A stretch of DNA of 64,000 bases from Photobacterium sp. TLY01 (GTDB lineage Bacteria > Pseudomonadota > Gammaproteobacteria > Enterobacterales > Vibrionaceae), in NCBI RefSeq assembly GCF_021432065.1, contig NZ_CP090365.1, forward strand, positions 1,054,001 to 1,118,000, given 5' to 3'. How positions within the stretch are numbered: position 1 is the first letter of the stretch; each line of letters starts with the position of its first letter. Position numbers and translations under genes: made by a program. Below the pieces are notes generated by a model that worked only from the letters and a program-made list of their open reading frames with translations, made no database searches and had not been told where the DNA came from. Positions 19,492-28,770 of the stretch are shown here, in pieces.

Positions 19492-19505
19492 AACGCTTAA
19501 GCGTT
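19492..19505. promoter_or_regulatory. 14-bp perfect palindrome upstream of nfeD
   Basis: AACGCTTAAGCGTT is a perfect palindrome about 50 bp upstream of the nfeD start, followed on the minus strand by a T-rich stretch. It may be an operator in the nfeD promoter or a weak terminator for viaA. Confidence 0.3.
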
Positions 19506-19556
19506 GGTTTTCCACCACCTTAAGCATAGCGCACAGAATTCAGTGCAGGATTGATC

Positions 19557-19588
19557 GCAGTGCAGGGCCATCAAACCCTGTCACTGCG
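19557..19588 (-). terminator. hairpin after viaA
   Basis: CGCAGTG and CAGGG arms pair with CCCTG and CACTGCG across an eight-base loop, with one bulged base, ten bases after the viaA stop. No T-run follows, so termination may need Rho or the hairpin may protect the 3' end. Confidence 0.4.
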
Positions 19589-19597
19589 GTTGGTCAG

Positions 19598-21052
19598 TCA
19601 GGATGTGCGGCGAGAGAAAAGACGGCCAAGTGCTGAAGGATGGTGAGACCAGTGTGTATCAAACATATCCATTAATGCCGGGTTGCCGTAGCGCGACAGG
19701 CAAACGGCATGGAAACGGTTCTTATGCTCCTTCAGTTTTGCGACCCGCTCCTGCATCTCCGGCGATTGTGACGGCGCAATGAAATCTGAGAGCACAATGA
19801 GATCTGCATTCTTATATTTATCGCCGCTCATCAGCATCAGGGACTGATCCAGTACCGGCGTTAAATCGGTACCGCCGTGAAATGAATAAGACAGGAAATT
19901 TAACACTTCACTTAAACCATCCTGACGGGTCAGTTCATAGGTGATGTGCTGGGTAGAGAACAACATGACGTAGCAGTCTCTGTCATCAGCCAGTGCAATC
20001 TGCATTAAGCCATAGGCCAGGGCTTTCGCACACTGCTCAGGGTAGCCGGACATTGAGCCGGAAGCATCAATGCATACAATAAACGGTCCTTTGTCCTGCT
20101 CAACCTGCTTACTCTGTTTCTTATAGGCTTTCACTTTACGCAGTTTACGCTGAGCACCCTGCATTCTGTAATTCATCAAACGTTTATCAACCAGATGCTT
20201 GTAGAACACCACTTCCAGCTCTGGGTAGGCAAGAAACATGGCTTCATTAGGCAGTAAACGCGCCAGGTCATCGCTGGGATGCACACCTACAATATCATCA
20301 GTGACGTTGTCACTCTTTTCTTCGACCATTCTCAGCTCTTCCGTCTGCACCCTGGCCTGACTCGGATCATCGACCTCACTGGCCATTCGGCCTAGCTTGT
20401 CTGCAATCTCCTGAATTTCATTATTTTTCTGAAGAAACTTTGCGATCGATTTCAAACGCTCTACATCCGTTTTGGTCAGTTTAGCTTTTGCCATGTCCCA
20501 AAGACGGCCAGCACGTTTTTCATCGCCGGATTCATCGACCTTCTCCATTTGCTGCATGGTTTCGATGCGCTGGTACAGGTCTTTCATCAAAGCTTCTTTG
20601 TGATGCTCTAACTCAGATTCCTGCGCTTTCTTCAGTGCCACTTGCAAATGTTCATACCATTGATGACAAAAGTAACTGTGAAACATCGGGTTATGTTTCT
20701 TCTGATCATGATCGAGCAATCGGCGCGCTTTAAAATAGAAACCGGACGTCGCTTCAAGCTCATTCACAACCTGCTCTGCATTATCCATAAACGTATCGGC
20801 AGACCACTCACGAACCTTCTGATACAGGGCCAGTTCCTGACTGAACCGCTCGGCCACATCCACTTTTGCAATGCGGTGTTGTACATAGCTGCGCCATTTT
20901 CCAACCTGATGCTTCATCGACGACTTAATGCCCGGGCTGGCGTCTGCCGCCATCATCAGCTGTGGCCGGGTCATCAGCTCGTTCACTGCATTTTCAATGA
21001 TGCCCGACTCGGTCAGCATCAAAGCCAGGTTAATCCCTTCGGTAACTGGCAT
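19598..21052 (-). CDS. viaA: ViaA, VWA-domain partner of the RavA ATPase
   Basis: 484 residues. A helical N-terminal domain (about 1-320) is followed by a C-terminal von Willebrand A domain with the MIDAS motif DASGSMS (about 329-335) and the metal-site segment GGTDLTPVL. In E. coli ViaA stimulates RavA ATPase; the pair interacts with respiratory complexes and influences aminoglycoside sensitivity. It begins 12 bases after the ravA stop, with AGGAGAGGGCT before its ATG, confirming a ravA-viaA operon. Confidence 0.95.
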   Translation of the reverse strand: MPVTEGINLALMLTESGIIENAVNELMTRPQLMMAADASPGIKSSMKHQVGKWRSYVQHRIAKVDVAERFSQELALYQKVREWSADTFMDNAEQVVNELEATSGFYFKARRLLDHDQKKHNPMFHSYFCHQWYEHLQVALKKAQESELEHHKEALMKDLYQRIETMQQMEKVDESGDEKRAGRLWDMAKAKLTKTDVERLKSIAKFLQKNNEIQEIADKLGRMASEVDDPSQARVQTEELRMVEEKSDNVTDDIVGVHPSDDLARLLPNEAMFLAYPELEVVFYKHLVDKRLMNYRMQGAQRKLRKVKAYKKQSKQVEQDKGPFIVCIDASGSMSGYPEQCAKALAYGLMQIALADDRDCYVMLFSTQHITYELTRQDGLSEVLNFLSYSFHGGTDLTPVLDQSLMLMSGDKYKNADLIVLSDFIAPSQSPEMQERVAKLKEHKNRFHAVCLSRYGNPALMDMFDTHWSHHPSALGRLFSRRTS

Positions 21053-21064
21053 AGCCCTCTCCTG

Positions 21065-22711
21065 TTATGCGAAGTACTCGGTCAGGCGGGTTAAACGCAT
21101 CGCGCTTTTATCCAAATGACGCTGGATTATCTCTATTTCATCACTCGCAGTAGCCAGACTCTGCTCGATCAGTACCGGAAATTCAGGATCAACAAAATTA
21201 TGCGGTAATGCCCCATGAAAACGACTGCGTGCCAGCTTTAACAAGTGAGCCGCTTCGTTGATCGCATCCGTTGCTTGCTCCACTTTTTCCTGCCAGCCAA
21301 CCAACTGTTCCTGACTGACACCGTAATCTCCGGCCATACCGACCAGTACGTTGCGGTTCGCAATATCTTTGATCACCAAGCGATCGGTCGCGTCAATTTC
21401 AAAGTGTAAGCGGCATAAATGCGTATTCTTATTCACAAAGCCATAGATATCGCATTGTCCGGCTTTGATCTTTTTCTCAAACTCATCGCCATCAACATAC
21501 ACCCAGCGGCTATCGCCGGTTTCCTGTTCGGAAACAGAAGGATTATGCTGCAGCATGACCAGCTTGATCATGCGCGGATTATGATTAACCGTGTACCGCT
21601 TAGCGCCGGAAAAATCGTATTTGTACCTTTCCTTGCCCATCAAGGTGTCATGGCCGAATGTCACACAAAGCTTGCTGGCAACCGCCTGATGGACTTCCTC
21701 TATCTGGTGCTGCGCCGTATCAGCCTGCTGCGTCGCGGCTTGCTGACCGAAGACCTGATTGACAGAGAATTCACGTAAAACCTCCCGGATTTCCTGCCTG
21801 GATTCCGGGCTGTGCCACAAACATTCTTGCAGCAACAGTAAATCCAGCGGATTAATACTGTCGCGACCATTGAAAAAAGCACTGGCTTTCAGCAGTCTGA
21901 CTGACTTTTTCCAGCGCCGGTCTGAGATGTAAAGCTCGCTGCTGCCCGATTCCACCTTCTCTTCAATCGTGGATTTCAGTTGGTAGATAGTCTCGAAAGT
22001 CGCTTCATCAAGATGGATATGATCGATCAATGCCTGCCATTGCTGATATTCTTCTTCTTTAATTTTCAGCTCAGCAGGTAAACTCGCCATCTCTGGACCT
22101 TCACCCAGCAACATGGCTTTGAAATTTTGTTTTTCCTGGATCCGATTGACGAAAACCCGAACCAGCATACGGTCGTATAAGGCTTCCAAGCCGCTGTCTT
22201 CATCCGGTAATTCGTTGGATGCAGTAATCAATAAACGCATGGGGACCTTCAGCGTTTCCTGACCATTTTTAAACGTCCGCTCGTTGACGACCGTGAGTAA
22301 TGTATTGAGGATCGCGGGACCCGCTTTCCAGATCTCATCCAGAAAAACGACCTCCGCTGTCGGTAAGTAGCCATCAACCAGACGAACATATTTACCGTGG
22401 TCTTTCAGCTCCTGAATCGACAGAGGGCCAAACACCTCTTCCGGGGTTGAAAACCGCGTCATCAGATAATCAAAAAAGCGGCTGCCATCAAAAGCTTCTA
22501 TCAATCGTTTAGCAATCAGGCTCTTTGCAATTCCGGGAGGACCAAGCAAAAAGACACTCTCCCCAGACAGTGCCGCCAGCAAACAGAGCCGAATGGTGTG
22601 CTCTCTTTCATAGACCCCGTTTGACAGGGCCTGAATCAGTTTCTCTACCCGCTCAGCAAGCAGCGCTTTATTGGGTAAACTATTGGCCGCCATTGATAAC
22701 ATATTTGTCAT
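21065..22711 (-). CDS. ravA: RavA, MoxR-family AAA+ ATPase
   Basis: 548 residues. A MoxR AAA+ core carries Walker A GPPGIAKS (about 57-64), Walker B VVFLDEIW (about 121-128) and sensor-like [14 protein letters not shown] helical bundle and the LARA-type beta-barrel region (about 330-450) follow. RavA forms hexamers and in enterobacteria binds the lysine decarboxylase LdcI. It is the first gene of the ravA-viaA operon. ATG codons at 22711 and 22702 are both possible around GAGGAA; I keep the first. Confidence 0.95.
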   Translation of the reverse strand: MTNMLSMAANSLPNKALLAERVEKLIQALSNGVYEREHTIRLCLLAALSGESVFLLGPPGIAKSLIAKRLIEAFDGSRFFDYLMTRFSTPEEVFGPLSIQELKDHGKYVRLVDGYLPTAEVVFLDEIWKAGPAILNTLLTVVNERTFKNGQETLKVPMRLLITASNELPDEDSGLEALYDRMLVRVFVNRIQEKQNFKAMLLGEGPEMASLPAELKIKEEEYQQWQALIDHIHLDEATFETIYQLKSTIEEKVESGSSELYISDRRWKKSVRLLKASAFFNGRDSINPLDLLLLQECLWHSPESRQEIREVLREFSVNQVFGQQAATQQADTAQHQIEEVHQAVASKLCVTFGHDTLMGKERYKYDFSGAKRYTVNHNPRMIKLVMLQHNPSVSEQETGDSRWVYVDGDEFEKKIKAGQCDIYGFVNKNTHLCRLHFEIDATDRLVIKDIANRNVLVGMAGDYGVSQEQLVGWQEKVEQATDAINEAAHLLKLARSRFHGALPHNFVDPEFPVLIEQSLATASDEIEIIQRHLDKSAMRLTRLTEYFA

Positions 22712-23031
22712 TTCCTCGAGGCAAAAGGGTCTGATGTAGCCATGAAATGGGTGAACCTGAAAAATCTCATTCTAGCCACAGAATAGCTGTAAAAAACACA
22801 TTGTTACAAGCTTGTTAATATACACAATTTGTTACAAACAGGGTATATCAAACTGAGTAGGCAACCAACAGAGATCAATCATTGATTGCATTTTTGATGC
22901 ACGCCGGATGAGCACAAAATCACAGAATGTAATGGATTGCGATACATGCACTGGTATGCGGGCTATGTCTCCAATTGATGCGAGTTAGCGCTACCTCAAG
23001 ATCAATCATCATGATAATATTTTGGTCAATT
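22712..23031. other. divergent promoter region between ravA and the GGDEF gene
   Basis: About 320 bp. TTGTTACAA occurs twice in direct orientation (22801-22809 and 22829-22837), with a further CTTGTTAATA between them, in an AT-rich stretch near the expected ravA promoter. Nothing coding is seen apart from the alternative upstream starts of the GGDEF gene. Confidence 0.45.
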
Positions 23032-23898
23032 ATGAAGAAGATCTCTCAATTGCCTGTCGGGCTGACAATTATTGTATGTTTTGGGGTGTTGTTAACGACC
23101 TTTATCCCCATGCAAGGCAACCTGGATGCAGTAACGTCAAGCCTGACGCTTGTGCTGATTATCCTGCTGGTTCGCGAAGTCGCCAGTAAAGAAATGAAGT
23201 TTTTATTACTTCTGTCTGCCTGTACCTACGGGATTGGTGTCATTGCAGATCTTCTTGATGATATTCCGGAACTTGCAAATCATTGGTTGTTGATACGGAC
23301 CGATGATGTTTTCAGCAATATCGGTGTGTTTTTACTGTGTTTCTGCTTCATTAAACTCTTACATCAACGCCGTGAGTTAATACAAAAACTAAAGCAACAA
23401 GTTTCGAAATCCCGAGAGCTGGAACTGGAACTCAGCCGCCAGGCGTTGCAGGACGATCTGACCCGCTTGCAAAACAGACGCTCGCTTTTCAGGCGATTTG
23501 ACCACATGGCAATTCATCTGAATCGCGGCATTATGGCTTACATTGATATCGATAATTTCAAGCAGGTTAACGACCGTCTTGGCCACCGCCAGGGAGATTT
23601 GGTACTCATTGAAATAGCCAATATTCTTTTCAGGCATTCACCAACCGGCAGTCAGATCTATCGCATCGGCGGTGATGAATTCGTCGTGCTTCTTCCCAGT
23701 GAAGACCAGTCTCAAAGCCAGGAATGGCTTGATCAGCTCTATGAGCAAACCCAGGATCTCAGAGAAACATTCAAACTGGGCATCAGTGTAGGTCTTGTCC
23801 CCTTTCATCCGGGTAATCTCAGTGATCCGGATTTACTGCTCGCGAAAGCAGATAACGCCATGTATCAGGAAAAAGAACAAAAAAGCCGCGTCGAGTAA
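23032..23898 (+). CDS. membrane-bound diguanylate cyclase (GGDEF)
   Basis: About 288 residues from the ATG at 23032. The frame is open back to 22975, with ATGs at 22978 and 23011 and no convincing ribosome site at any, so the start is uncertain. I chose the one giving a Lys-Lys start before the first helix. About four hydrophobic helices (to about residue 105) and a short coiled coil lead into the GGDEF domain with DDLTRLQNRRS and an intact active loop RIGGDEFVVLL, so it should make cyclic di-GMP. There is no RxxD inhibitory site five residues upstream. No recognisable sensor domain is seen outside the membrane part. Confidence 0.88.
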   Translation: MKKISQLPVGLTIIVCFGVLLTTFIPMQGNLDAVTSSLTLVLIILLVREVASKEMKFLLLLSACTYGIGVIADLLDDIPELANHWLLIRTDDVFSNIGVFLLCFCFIKLLHQRRELIQKLKQQVSKSRELELELSRQALQDDLTRLQNRRSLFRRFDHMAIHLNRGIMAYIDIDNFKQVNDRLGHRQGDLVLIEIANILFRHSPTGSQIYRIGGDEFVVLLPSEDQSQSQEWLDQLYEQTQDLRETFKLGISVGLVPFHPGNLSDPDLLLAKADNAMYQEKEQKSRVE

Positions 23899-23919
23899 CC
23901 GCAATTCGGATTCACAATT

Positions 23920-23937
23920 CTGTCATATCCCCGTCAT
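23920..23937 (+). promoter_or_regulatory. PhoB box upstream of the phosphate-binding protein gene
   Basis: CTGTCATATCCCCGTCAT: two 7-base half-sites (CTGTCAT and CCGTCAT) separated by four bases, an excellent match to the Pho box (CTGTCAT repeats at 11-bp spacing). It ends 41 bases before the start codon and implies induction under phosphate starvation by PhoBR. Confidence 0.8.
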
Positions 23938-23978
23938 ACCATACTGGCTACCTTGTCGTTCAAATTTGGAGAGACGCA

Positions 23979-24797
23979 ATGTTGCTTCGCCTGGCTTCTT
24001 TACTGGCCGTTATCACCCTATTACCCATTCAGGCTCATGCTAAAACCATTACCGTATCCGGTTCCACATCCGTCAGTCATATCCTTGAGGTGTTAGCTGA
24101 ACAGTATGAGCAGCAACATGCCGAAACCTCCATTGCAGTGCAAGGCACAGGTTCGGCAGCCGGCATTTCGGCCGTTAAACAAGAAGCTTCCGAGCTCGGA
24201 ATGAGCTCACGGTTTTTAAAAGAAGAAGAAATACGCCCGGATTTATCAACCACATTAATTGCGCATGATGGCATTGCACTGGTCGTGAACAAAAGTAACC
24301 CGATTAATACCCTGAACAAAGAGCAGGTGATGGGGATTTATCAGGGTAAAATTACCAACTGGAAACAACTTGGAGGAGAGGACCTCCCGATTGCCGTTGT
24401 CAGCAGAGAGAACGCATCAGGTTCACGATTTTCTTTTGAAGATTTTATGGGGCTGACACGGACGATTGGTGATAAAAGCGTCTCTGATATCAATGTAAAA
24501 GCCCTGGTCGTGAACACAAATGGCATGGTCAAAAGCCTGATTTCCAGAAATAAGCACGCTATTGGCTATTTGTCGCTCGGCTCTGTGGATGATTCGGTGA
24601 AACCACTGGCTTTCGAAGGTGTCACGCCCAACCTGGAGAATCTGGAGTCCGGACAGTATCAAATCTCCCGCCCGTTCATCATGCTTTACAAGAGCAAAAA
24701 GCTCACATCGGACGGTCGTGATTTCCTCAACTATCTGTTGTCTGAAAACAGCCAGAAGTTGCTGCATGATCGCGGTTATATTCCCGTTGTACACTAA
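23979..24797 (+). CDS. pstS: PstS-like phosphate-binding protein
   Basis: 272 residues with a Sec signal ending AHA. The PstS/PBP-like fold shows TVSGSTSVSHILE at the start (phosphate-binding Ser/Thr loop), GTGSAAGISAV, GITNWKQLGG-type KITNWKQLGG, and RENASGSRFSFEDFM, the segment that binds phosphate with Arg and Ser. It captures phosphate in the periplasm for a PstCAB transporter, but no pstC, pstA or pstB follows, so this is an orphan binding protein. GGAGAGACGCA precedes the ATG. The PhoB box upstream supports a phosphate role. Confidence 0.9.
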   Translation: MLLRLASLLAVITLLPIQAHAKTITVSGSTSVSHILEVLAEQYEQQHAETSIAVQGTGSAAGISAVKQEASELGMSSRFLKEEEIRPDLSTTLIAHDGIALVVNKSNPINTLNKEQVMGIYQGKITNWKQLGGEDLPIAVVSRENASGSRFSFEDFMGLTRTIGDKSVSDINVKALVVNTNGMVKSLISRNKHAIGYLSLGSVDDSVKPLAFEGVTPNLENLESGQYQISRPFIMLYKSKKLTSDGRDFLNYLLSENSQKLLHDRGYIPVVH

Positions 24798-24809
24798 ACC
24801 TGCCACACA

Positions 24810-24840
24810 TTTGGCTTACCTGAGGATCAGGTAAGCCAAA
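24810..24840. terminator. hairpin between convergent pstS and sseA
   Basis: Fourteen-bp perfect stem TTTGGCTTACCTGA and its complement around a three-base loop, between two convergent stops. Neither side has a long T-run. It probably acts as a bidirectional terminator. Confidence 0.6.
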
Positions 24841-24846
24841 ATCAGA

Positions 24847-25701
24847 TCAGGACACAACCGGATATTTCAAACCCGCGCCCCACTCTGTCCAGGAGCCATC
24901 ATAAACCGTCAGGTTTTCTCGTCCTGCCACATCAGCCGCAAGGGCCAAAATGCAAGCCGTGACCCCGGATCCACAACTGAAAATCAGCTGCTGATCGTGC
25001 TCAGAAATAGCATCAAAGCGTTGCTTCAGTATGGATTGCGACACCAGTTTACTGTCTTTGACCAACTGACCAAACGGAAGACTTTTGGCATTCGGCATAT
25101 GGCCACTGCGTATGCCTTCTCTCGGCTCTGGCTGCTGCGCATAAAAACGCGCCGCCGGGCGGGCATCCAGTACAACCACCTGAGGATCCGCTAATTTATT
25201 CAGCAGAGTCGGTGCGTCGATCACCCATTCCGATCTGAACCGGGCAGAAAATTGCCCTTTCTCTGCCACTTCGGTTACGGATCCCGATTCTAACGAGCCA
25301 CCGACCGCTTTCCAGGCAGGTAATCCGCCATCCAACACCGCAACCCTGTCATGCCCCATCACTTTAAACATCCACCATGCACGCGGTGATGAAAACAGTC
25401 CGTGCGAATCGTAAACAATGATCGTGTCATCATTGCTAATGCCTAAGCCAGATACCTGGCTGGCAAACTGCTCTGCACCGGGCAACATATGCGGTAGACT
25501 GGAATCCTTATCGCATATCTCTTTATCGAAGTCGAAAAACACGGCGCCCGGAATGCGTTCATTCTCCCACTCGGTTCTGGCATCGCGGCCACTGCCCGGC
25601 ATGAACCAGCTCGCGTCCAGTATCACGATATTTTGCGCATCAGCATGTTCCAGCAGCCAGTCAGCACTGACAACAGACGATGGTAATGAATTCTCTGCCA
25701 T
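24847..25701 (-). CDS. sseA: 3-mercaptopyruvate sulfurtransferase
   Basis: 284 residues forming two rhodanese domains (about 8-140 and 160-282). The catalytic loop CGSGVTA (Cys at about 243) is the form typical of mercaptopyruvate sulfurtransferases rather than of thiosulfate sulfurtransferases. It moves sulfur from 3-mercaptopyruvate to acceptors such as cyanide or thiols in the cytoplasm. AGGTGATTAGGGT precedes the ATG. It is monocistronic, convergent with pstS. Confidence 0.92.
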   Translation of the reverse strand: MAENSLPSSVVSADWLLEHADAQNIVILDASWFMPGSGRDARTEWENERIPGAVFFDFDKEICDKDSSLPHMLPGAEQFASQVSGLGISNDDTIIVYDSHGLFSSPRAWWMFKVMGHDRVAVLDGGLPAWKAVGGSLESGSVTEVAEKGQFSARFRSEWVIDAPTLLNKLADPQVVVLDARPAARFYAQQPEPREGIRSGHMPNAKSLPFGQLVKDSKLVSQSILKQRFDAISEHDQQLIFSCGSGVTACILALAADVAGRENLTVYDGSWTEWGAGLKYPVVS

Positions 25702-25955
25702 ACCCTAATCACCTATCCCTATGAATTTCAGCTGTTTGTCGTAAATCCGGTCATTGATTCATCACAGCCACTCAAGTTTTCAATCATACATTCTGATAGT
25801 GATAGCAGGGAATACGACCAGACTAAATCTTTTTCTCAGTAATCCAGCGACTTGCCACATCAAACAAAAACAGGCTTTGCTTGAATCCAGCGGTTCATCA
25901 GGTTAATGTCCCTGAACCCGGTACCAGCACTTTATGATTTTGCAAGGACGCGAAT

Positions 25956-26894
25956 ATGGACTACTTTCCTGTCTTCACCCAATTACACAATAAACCTGTC
26001 CTGGTCATCGGGGGCGGAGAAGTTGCCTGCCGTAAAGTCGATCTGTTATTACGAGCCGGCGCGGCAATCACACTCATCTCGCCACGTCTGCATCCTGCGC
26101 TGCAAAAACTGGCCAGTCAGCAAAAACTGCGCTGGTTAGCTGAGTCTTATCAGCCGGGCAGTTTGGGGGGCTATTATCAGGTATGGACGACCACAGACGA
26201 TCGCGAGCTGAACAAACGTATCTTTCAGGATGCCCAGCAGAAGAAAATTTGGGTCAATGCCGTCGATGATCCGGCCCATTGCGATTTTATTACCCCATCA
26301 ATGATCGATCGTTCCCCCATCCAGGTCGCCATATCCAGTGGCGGCGCTTCACCGGTACTCGTGCGTTACCTCAGAGAAAAACTCGAAACCCAGCTCGCAC
26401 AAAATTTGTCTCTGCTGGCAGATTTCGCGGGCAGACAAAGAAATCGCCTGAAACAACATTTTGATACGGTCGATAAAAGAAGGCACTTCTGGGAACAGTT
26501 CTTCCGCCTGCCTCAGGTTGAAAGTGCTCAGTCTGACGACGTCCTCGAGGCAGCCTTTGTTCAGCTGCTGGCTCAGGCGAATTCAGCAAAAGGAACCGTG
26601 TGTGTGATTGAAACCGGCACCGATGTTGAGATGCTGACATTGAAAGCGTTACGACTGATGCAGCAGGCTGAGATGGTGCTTTACACCGATGAAGCAAGTC
26701 AGGCGGGTTTCATTGATCTGTGCCGCAGAGATGCTGATCGCGAAGCCTGCAGTGAGGAGAATCTGTTGCATACAGCGGAGGCCCTGCTCAATCAGGCCGT
26801 TCGCGTCTGTATTCTGGTCAGAAAAGGACGGACATCCGCATCACTGTCTGCTTTTTGCCGGCAGCATGATGGTGAGGTCCTCCCTTCACTGTAA
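25956..26894 (+). CDS. siroheme synthase: precorrin-2 dehydrogenase/ferrochelatase with vestigial SUMT domain
   Basis: 312 residues. The N-terminal NAD-binding domain (VIGGGEVACRKVDLLL, about 15-31), the DDPAHCDFITPS segment and the helical dimerisation part (to about 220) match the CysG-B/Met8 family, which oxidises precorrin-2 and inserts iron to give siroheme for sulfite and nitrite reductases. The last 90 residues still resemble the uroporphyrinogen methyltransferase (CysG-A) domain (MLTLKALRLMQQAEMVLYTDEAS), but the SAM-binding GAGPGDP is replaced by IETGTDVE and most of the domain is missing. The methylation step must be done by a separate CobA. AAGGACGCGAAT precedes the ATG. Confidence 0.9.
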   Translation: MDYFPVFTQLHNKPVLVIGGGEVACRKVDLLLRAGAAITLISPRLHPALQKLASQQKLRWLAESYQPGSLGGYYQVWTTTDDRELNKRIFQDAQQKKIWVNAVDDPAHCDFITPSMIDRSPIQVAISSGGASPVLVRYLREKLETQLAQNLSLLADFAGRQRNRLKQHFDTVDKRRHFWEQFFRLPQVESAQSDDVLEAAFVQLLAQANSAKGTVCVIETGTDVEMLTLKALRLMQQAEMVLYTDEASQAGFIDLCRRDADREACSEENLLHTAEALLNQAVRVCILVRKGRTSASLSAFCRQHDGEVLPSL

Positions 26895-26898
26895 CCGT

Positions 26899-27405
26899 TT
26901 ATTTTGCAGAGGCAGCCGGTGTAAGTTCAGACTTCAATGCTGCCTTCTGCGCACGTTTTTCAGTTTGCGCCTTCAGCCACAAACCGGATGTTTTCATGGC
27001 ATAACCAAATACGACGCCAAGCATCAACGAAGGAATCACCAGTTGCCAGTGACCTGCCGCCGCAAATGTCGCACAACAACCGATAAATGTCCCCGGAATA
27101 AAACTGAGCCACGTGCGCTTTGCCTGCACACACATCAAAAATGAAACCATACCGGTTGCGATATAACCGAACAGCTCTGCACCCGCCCAGGCTGAACCGT
27201 GAATGATCAGCATCGCCCAGGCGACACCACTCAGATTGGTCGCCATGCTGATACCCACGCCCTTCAACCCTTCCTGAGGCGACGCAAAATAAGTGGTACA
27301 ACCCAGAAATCCGGCCCAGCTTAACAGGCCAAAGGAAACAGCCACCCAGCCCCACAGACCAGATAACAGACCGGTTGTTATAGCGATTGCAATTAAAGCT
27401 GACAT
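26899..27405 (-). CDS. DUF1097 membrane protein
   Basis: 168 residues from the ATG at 27405, chosen because AGAGGTCTTAAC lies just before it and the first helix then starts at residue 4; the longer frame to 27492 has no such site. Five to six hydrophobic helices with GLLSGLWGWVAVSFGLLSWAGF and a Lys/Ala-rich cytoplasmic tail match DUF1097. The function is unknown. Its stop is five bases from the convergent siroheme gene's stop. Confidence 0.8.
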   Translation of the reverse strand: MSALIAIAITTGLLSGLWGWVAVSFGLLSWAGFLGCTTYFASPQEGLKGVGISMATNLSGVAWAMLIIHGSAWAGAELFGYIATGMVSFLMCVQAKRTWLSFIPGTFIGCCATFAAAGHWQLVIPSLMLGVVFGYAMKTSGLWLKAQTEKRAQKAALKSELTPAASAK

Positions 27406-27679
27406 GTTAAGACCTCTGAAAACGAGAACGTGATATTGCCTGTGCGATGAATACAGAAGTCTAATCACTCTACCCGCCCAATAAATTGACACACATCACA
27501 CATACAATGAAATTAATGAAACGCAATATTTTATACAGTGAACAATGCCACAACAATCAGCTGATCGACGCCTGATTTAATCAGAAAAAATGCAGTTTTG
27601 ACTCTGATCAGCTTGTGATAACTTAATGCTTTCTAATACCAATGTTTCTTCAGAGATGCAGTCAACACGGAGTGCCACC

Positions 27680-28684
27680 ATGGGGCCTTTAATGCTAGAT
27701 GTGTCAGGTTTCGAACTTGATGCCGAAGAGCGTGAAATTCTTCAACACCCCACAGTAGGCGGAGTCATTTTTTTCGCCCGCAACTACCATGACAGAGAGC
27801 AGTTGTTTGCTCTGACGCAAGCCATTCGTCTGGCCGCAAAACGTCCTTTAATCATCGCAGTCGATCAGGAAGGCGGACGAGTTCAGCGCTTCCGTGACGG
27901 TTTCACTTTATTGCCTCCAGCCCGGGCATTTGCAACAGCCGACAATGGGCTCAACCTTGCCCGGCAAGGCGGCTGGTTGATGGCCGCTGAATTACTGGCT
28001 ATGGATATCGACCTCAGCCTGGCACCTGTTCTGGATATCGGCTTTGACTGTAAAGCGATTGGCGATCGCGCGTTTTCAGACCAACCCGAAGAGATCATTC
28101 AGTATGCAAGTGAGTTTATCCGCGGCATGAAAGAGGCAGGCATGGCTGCGACAGGGAAACATTTCCCGGGACACGGCGGCGTCATTGCCGATTCACACCA
28201 TGAAACCCCTGTTGACGAGCGCAATACGATTACCGATCGCGATATGTCAGTCTTTAAAGCCCTTGTTGAGAAACAACTGCTGGATGCCATGATGCCGGCC
28301 CATGTGATTTATCCTGCCTACGATGATAAACCCGCCAGCGGCTCTGACTATTGGCTGAAAAACGTGCTTCGACAGCAACTGAACTTCAACGGGGTTGTCT
28401 TCTCAGATGATCTCAACATGAAAGGCGCTGATGTACTGGGCTCTTACGGTGATCGTGCGGTTGCTTCTTTGCAGGCAGGCTGCGATATGGTGATGTTATG
28501 TAATAACCGCAGTGGCGCGATTGAGGCACTGGAAGCATTGCCGCAAACGCAGACTCCCGTGCTGAATACTTTACTCAAAAAGCCATTTGCAAAGTATGCA
28601 GAGATGATAAGAACAGCAGAATGGAAGCAACGCTCCGAAGCCATTCGCCGGCTTCAGCAAACATGGCAGGAAAAAACGCACTAG
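27680..28684 (+). CDS. nagZ: beta-N-acetylhexosaminidase NagZ
   Basis: 334 residues starting [10 protein letters not shown], like E. coli NagZ. CGGAG precedes this ATG at seven bases, so the ATG at 27626 is rejected. GH3 fold: the flexible-loop motif KHFPGHGG followed by DSHHETP holds the His-Asp acid/base dyad, and [10 protein letters not shown] carries the nucleophile Asp. NagZ removes GlcNAc from anhydromuropeptides in peptidoglycan recycling in the cytoplasm, which feeds signals for AmpC-type beta-lactamase induction. It is a single gene with a strong terminator. Confidence 0.95.
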   Translation: MGPLMLDVSGFELDAEEREILQHPTVGGVIFFARNYHDREQLFALTQAIRLAAKRPLIIAVDQEGGRVQRFRDGFTLLPPARAFATADNGLNLARQGGWLMAAELLAMDIDLSLAPVLDIGFDCKAIGDRAFSDQPEEIIQYASEFIRGMKEAGMAATGKHFPGHGGVIADSHHETPVDERNTITDRDMSVFKALVEKQLLDAMMPAHVIYPAYDDKPASGSDYWLKNVLRQQLNFNGVVFSDDLNMKGADVLGSYGDRAVASLQAGCDMVMLCNNRSGAIEALEALPQTQTPVLNTLLKKPFAKYAEMIRTAEWKQRSEAIRRLQQTWQEKTH

Positions 28685-28721
28685 TTTGCTGCCTGAAGCC
28701 TCATACAGTTTGCTCAACACA

Positions 28722-28752
28722 AACGCCCGGAATACCGGGCGTTGTTCTTTTT
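28722..28752 (+). terminator. terminator of nagZ
   Basis: Stem AACGCCCGG/CCGGGCGTT with loop AATA, then GTTCTTTTT. It is located 38 bp after the nagZ stop. Confidence 0.88.
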
Positions 28753-28770
28753 GCAGGACATGACGCTGAG

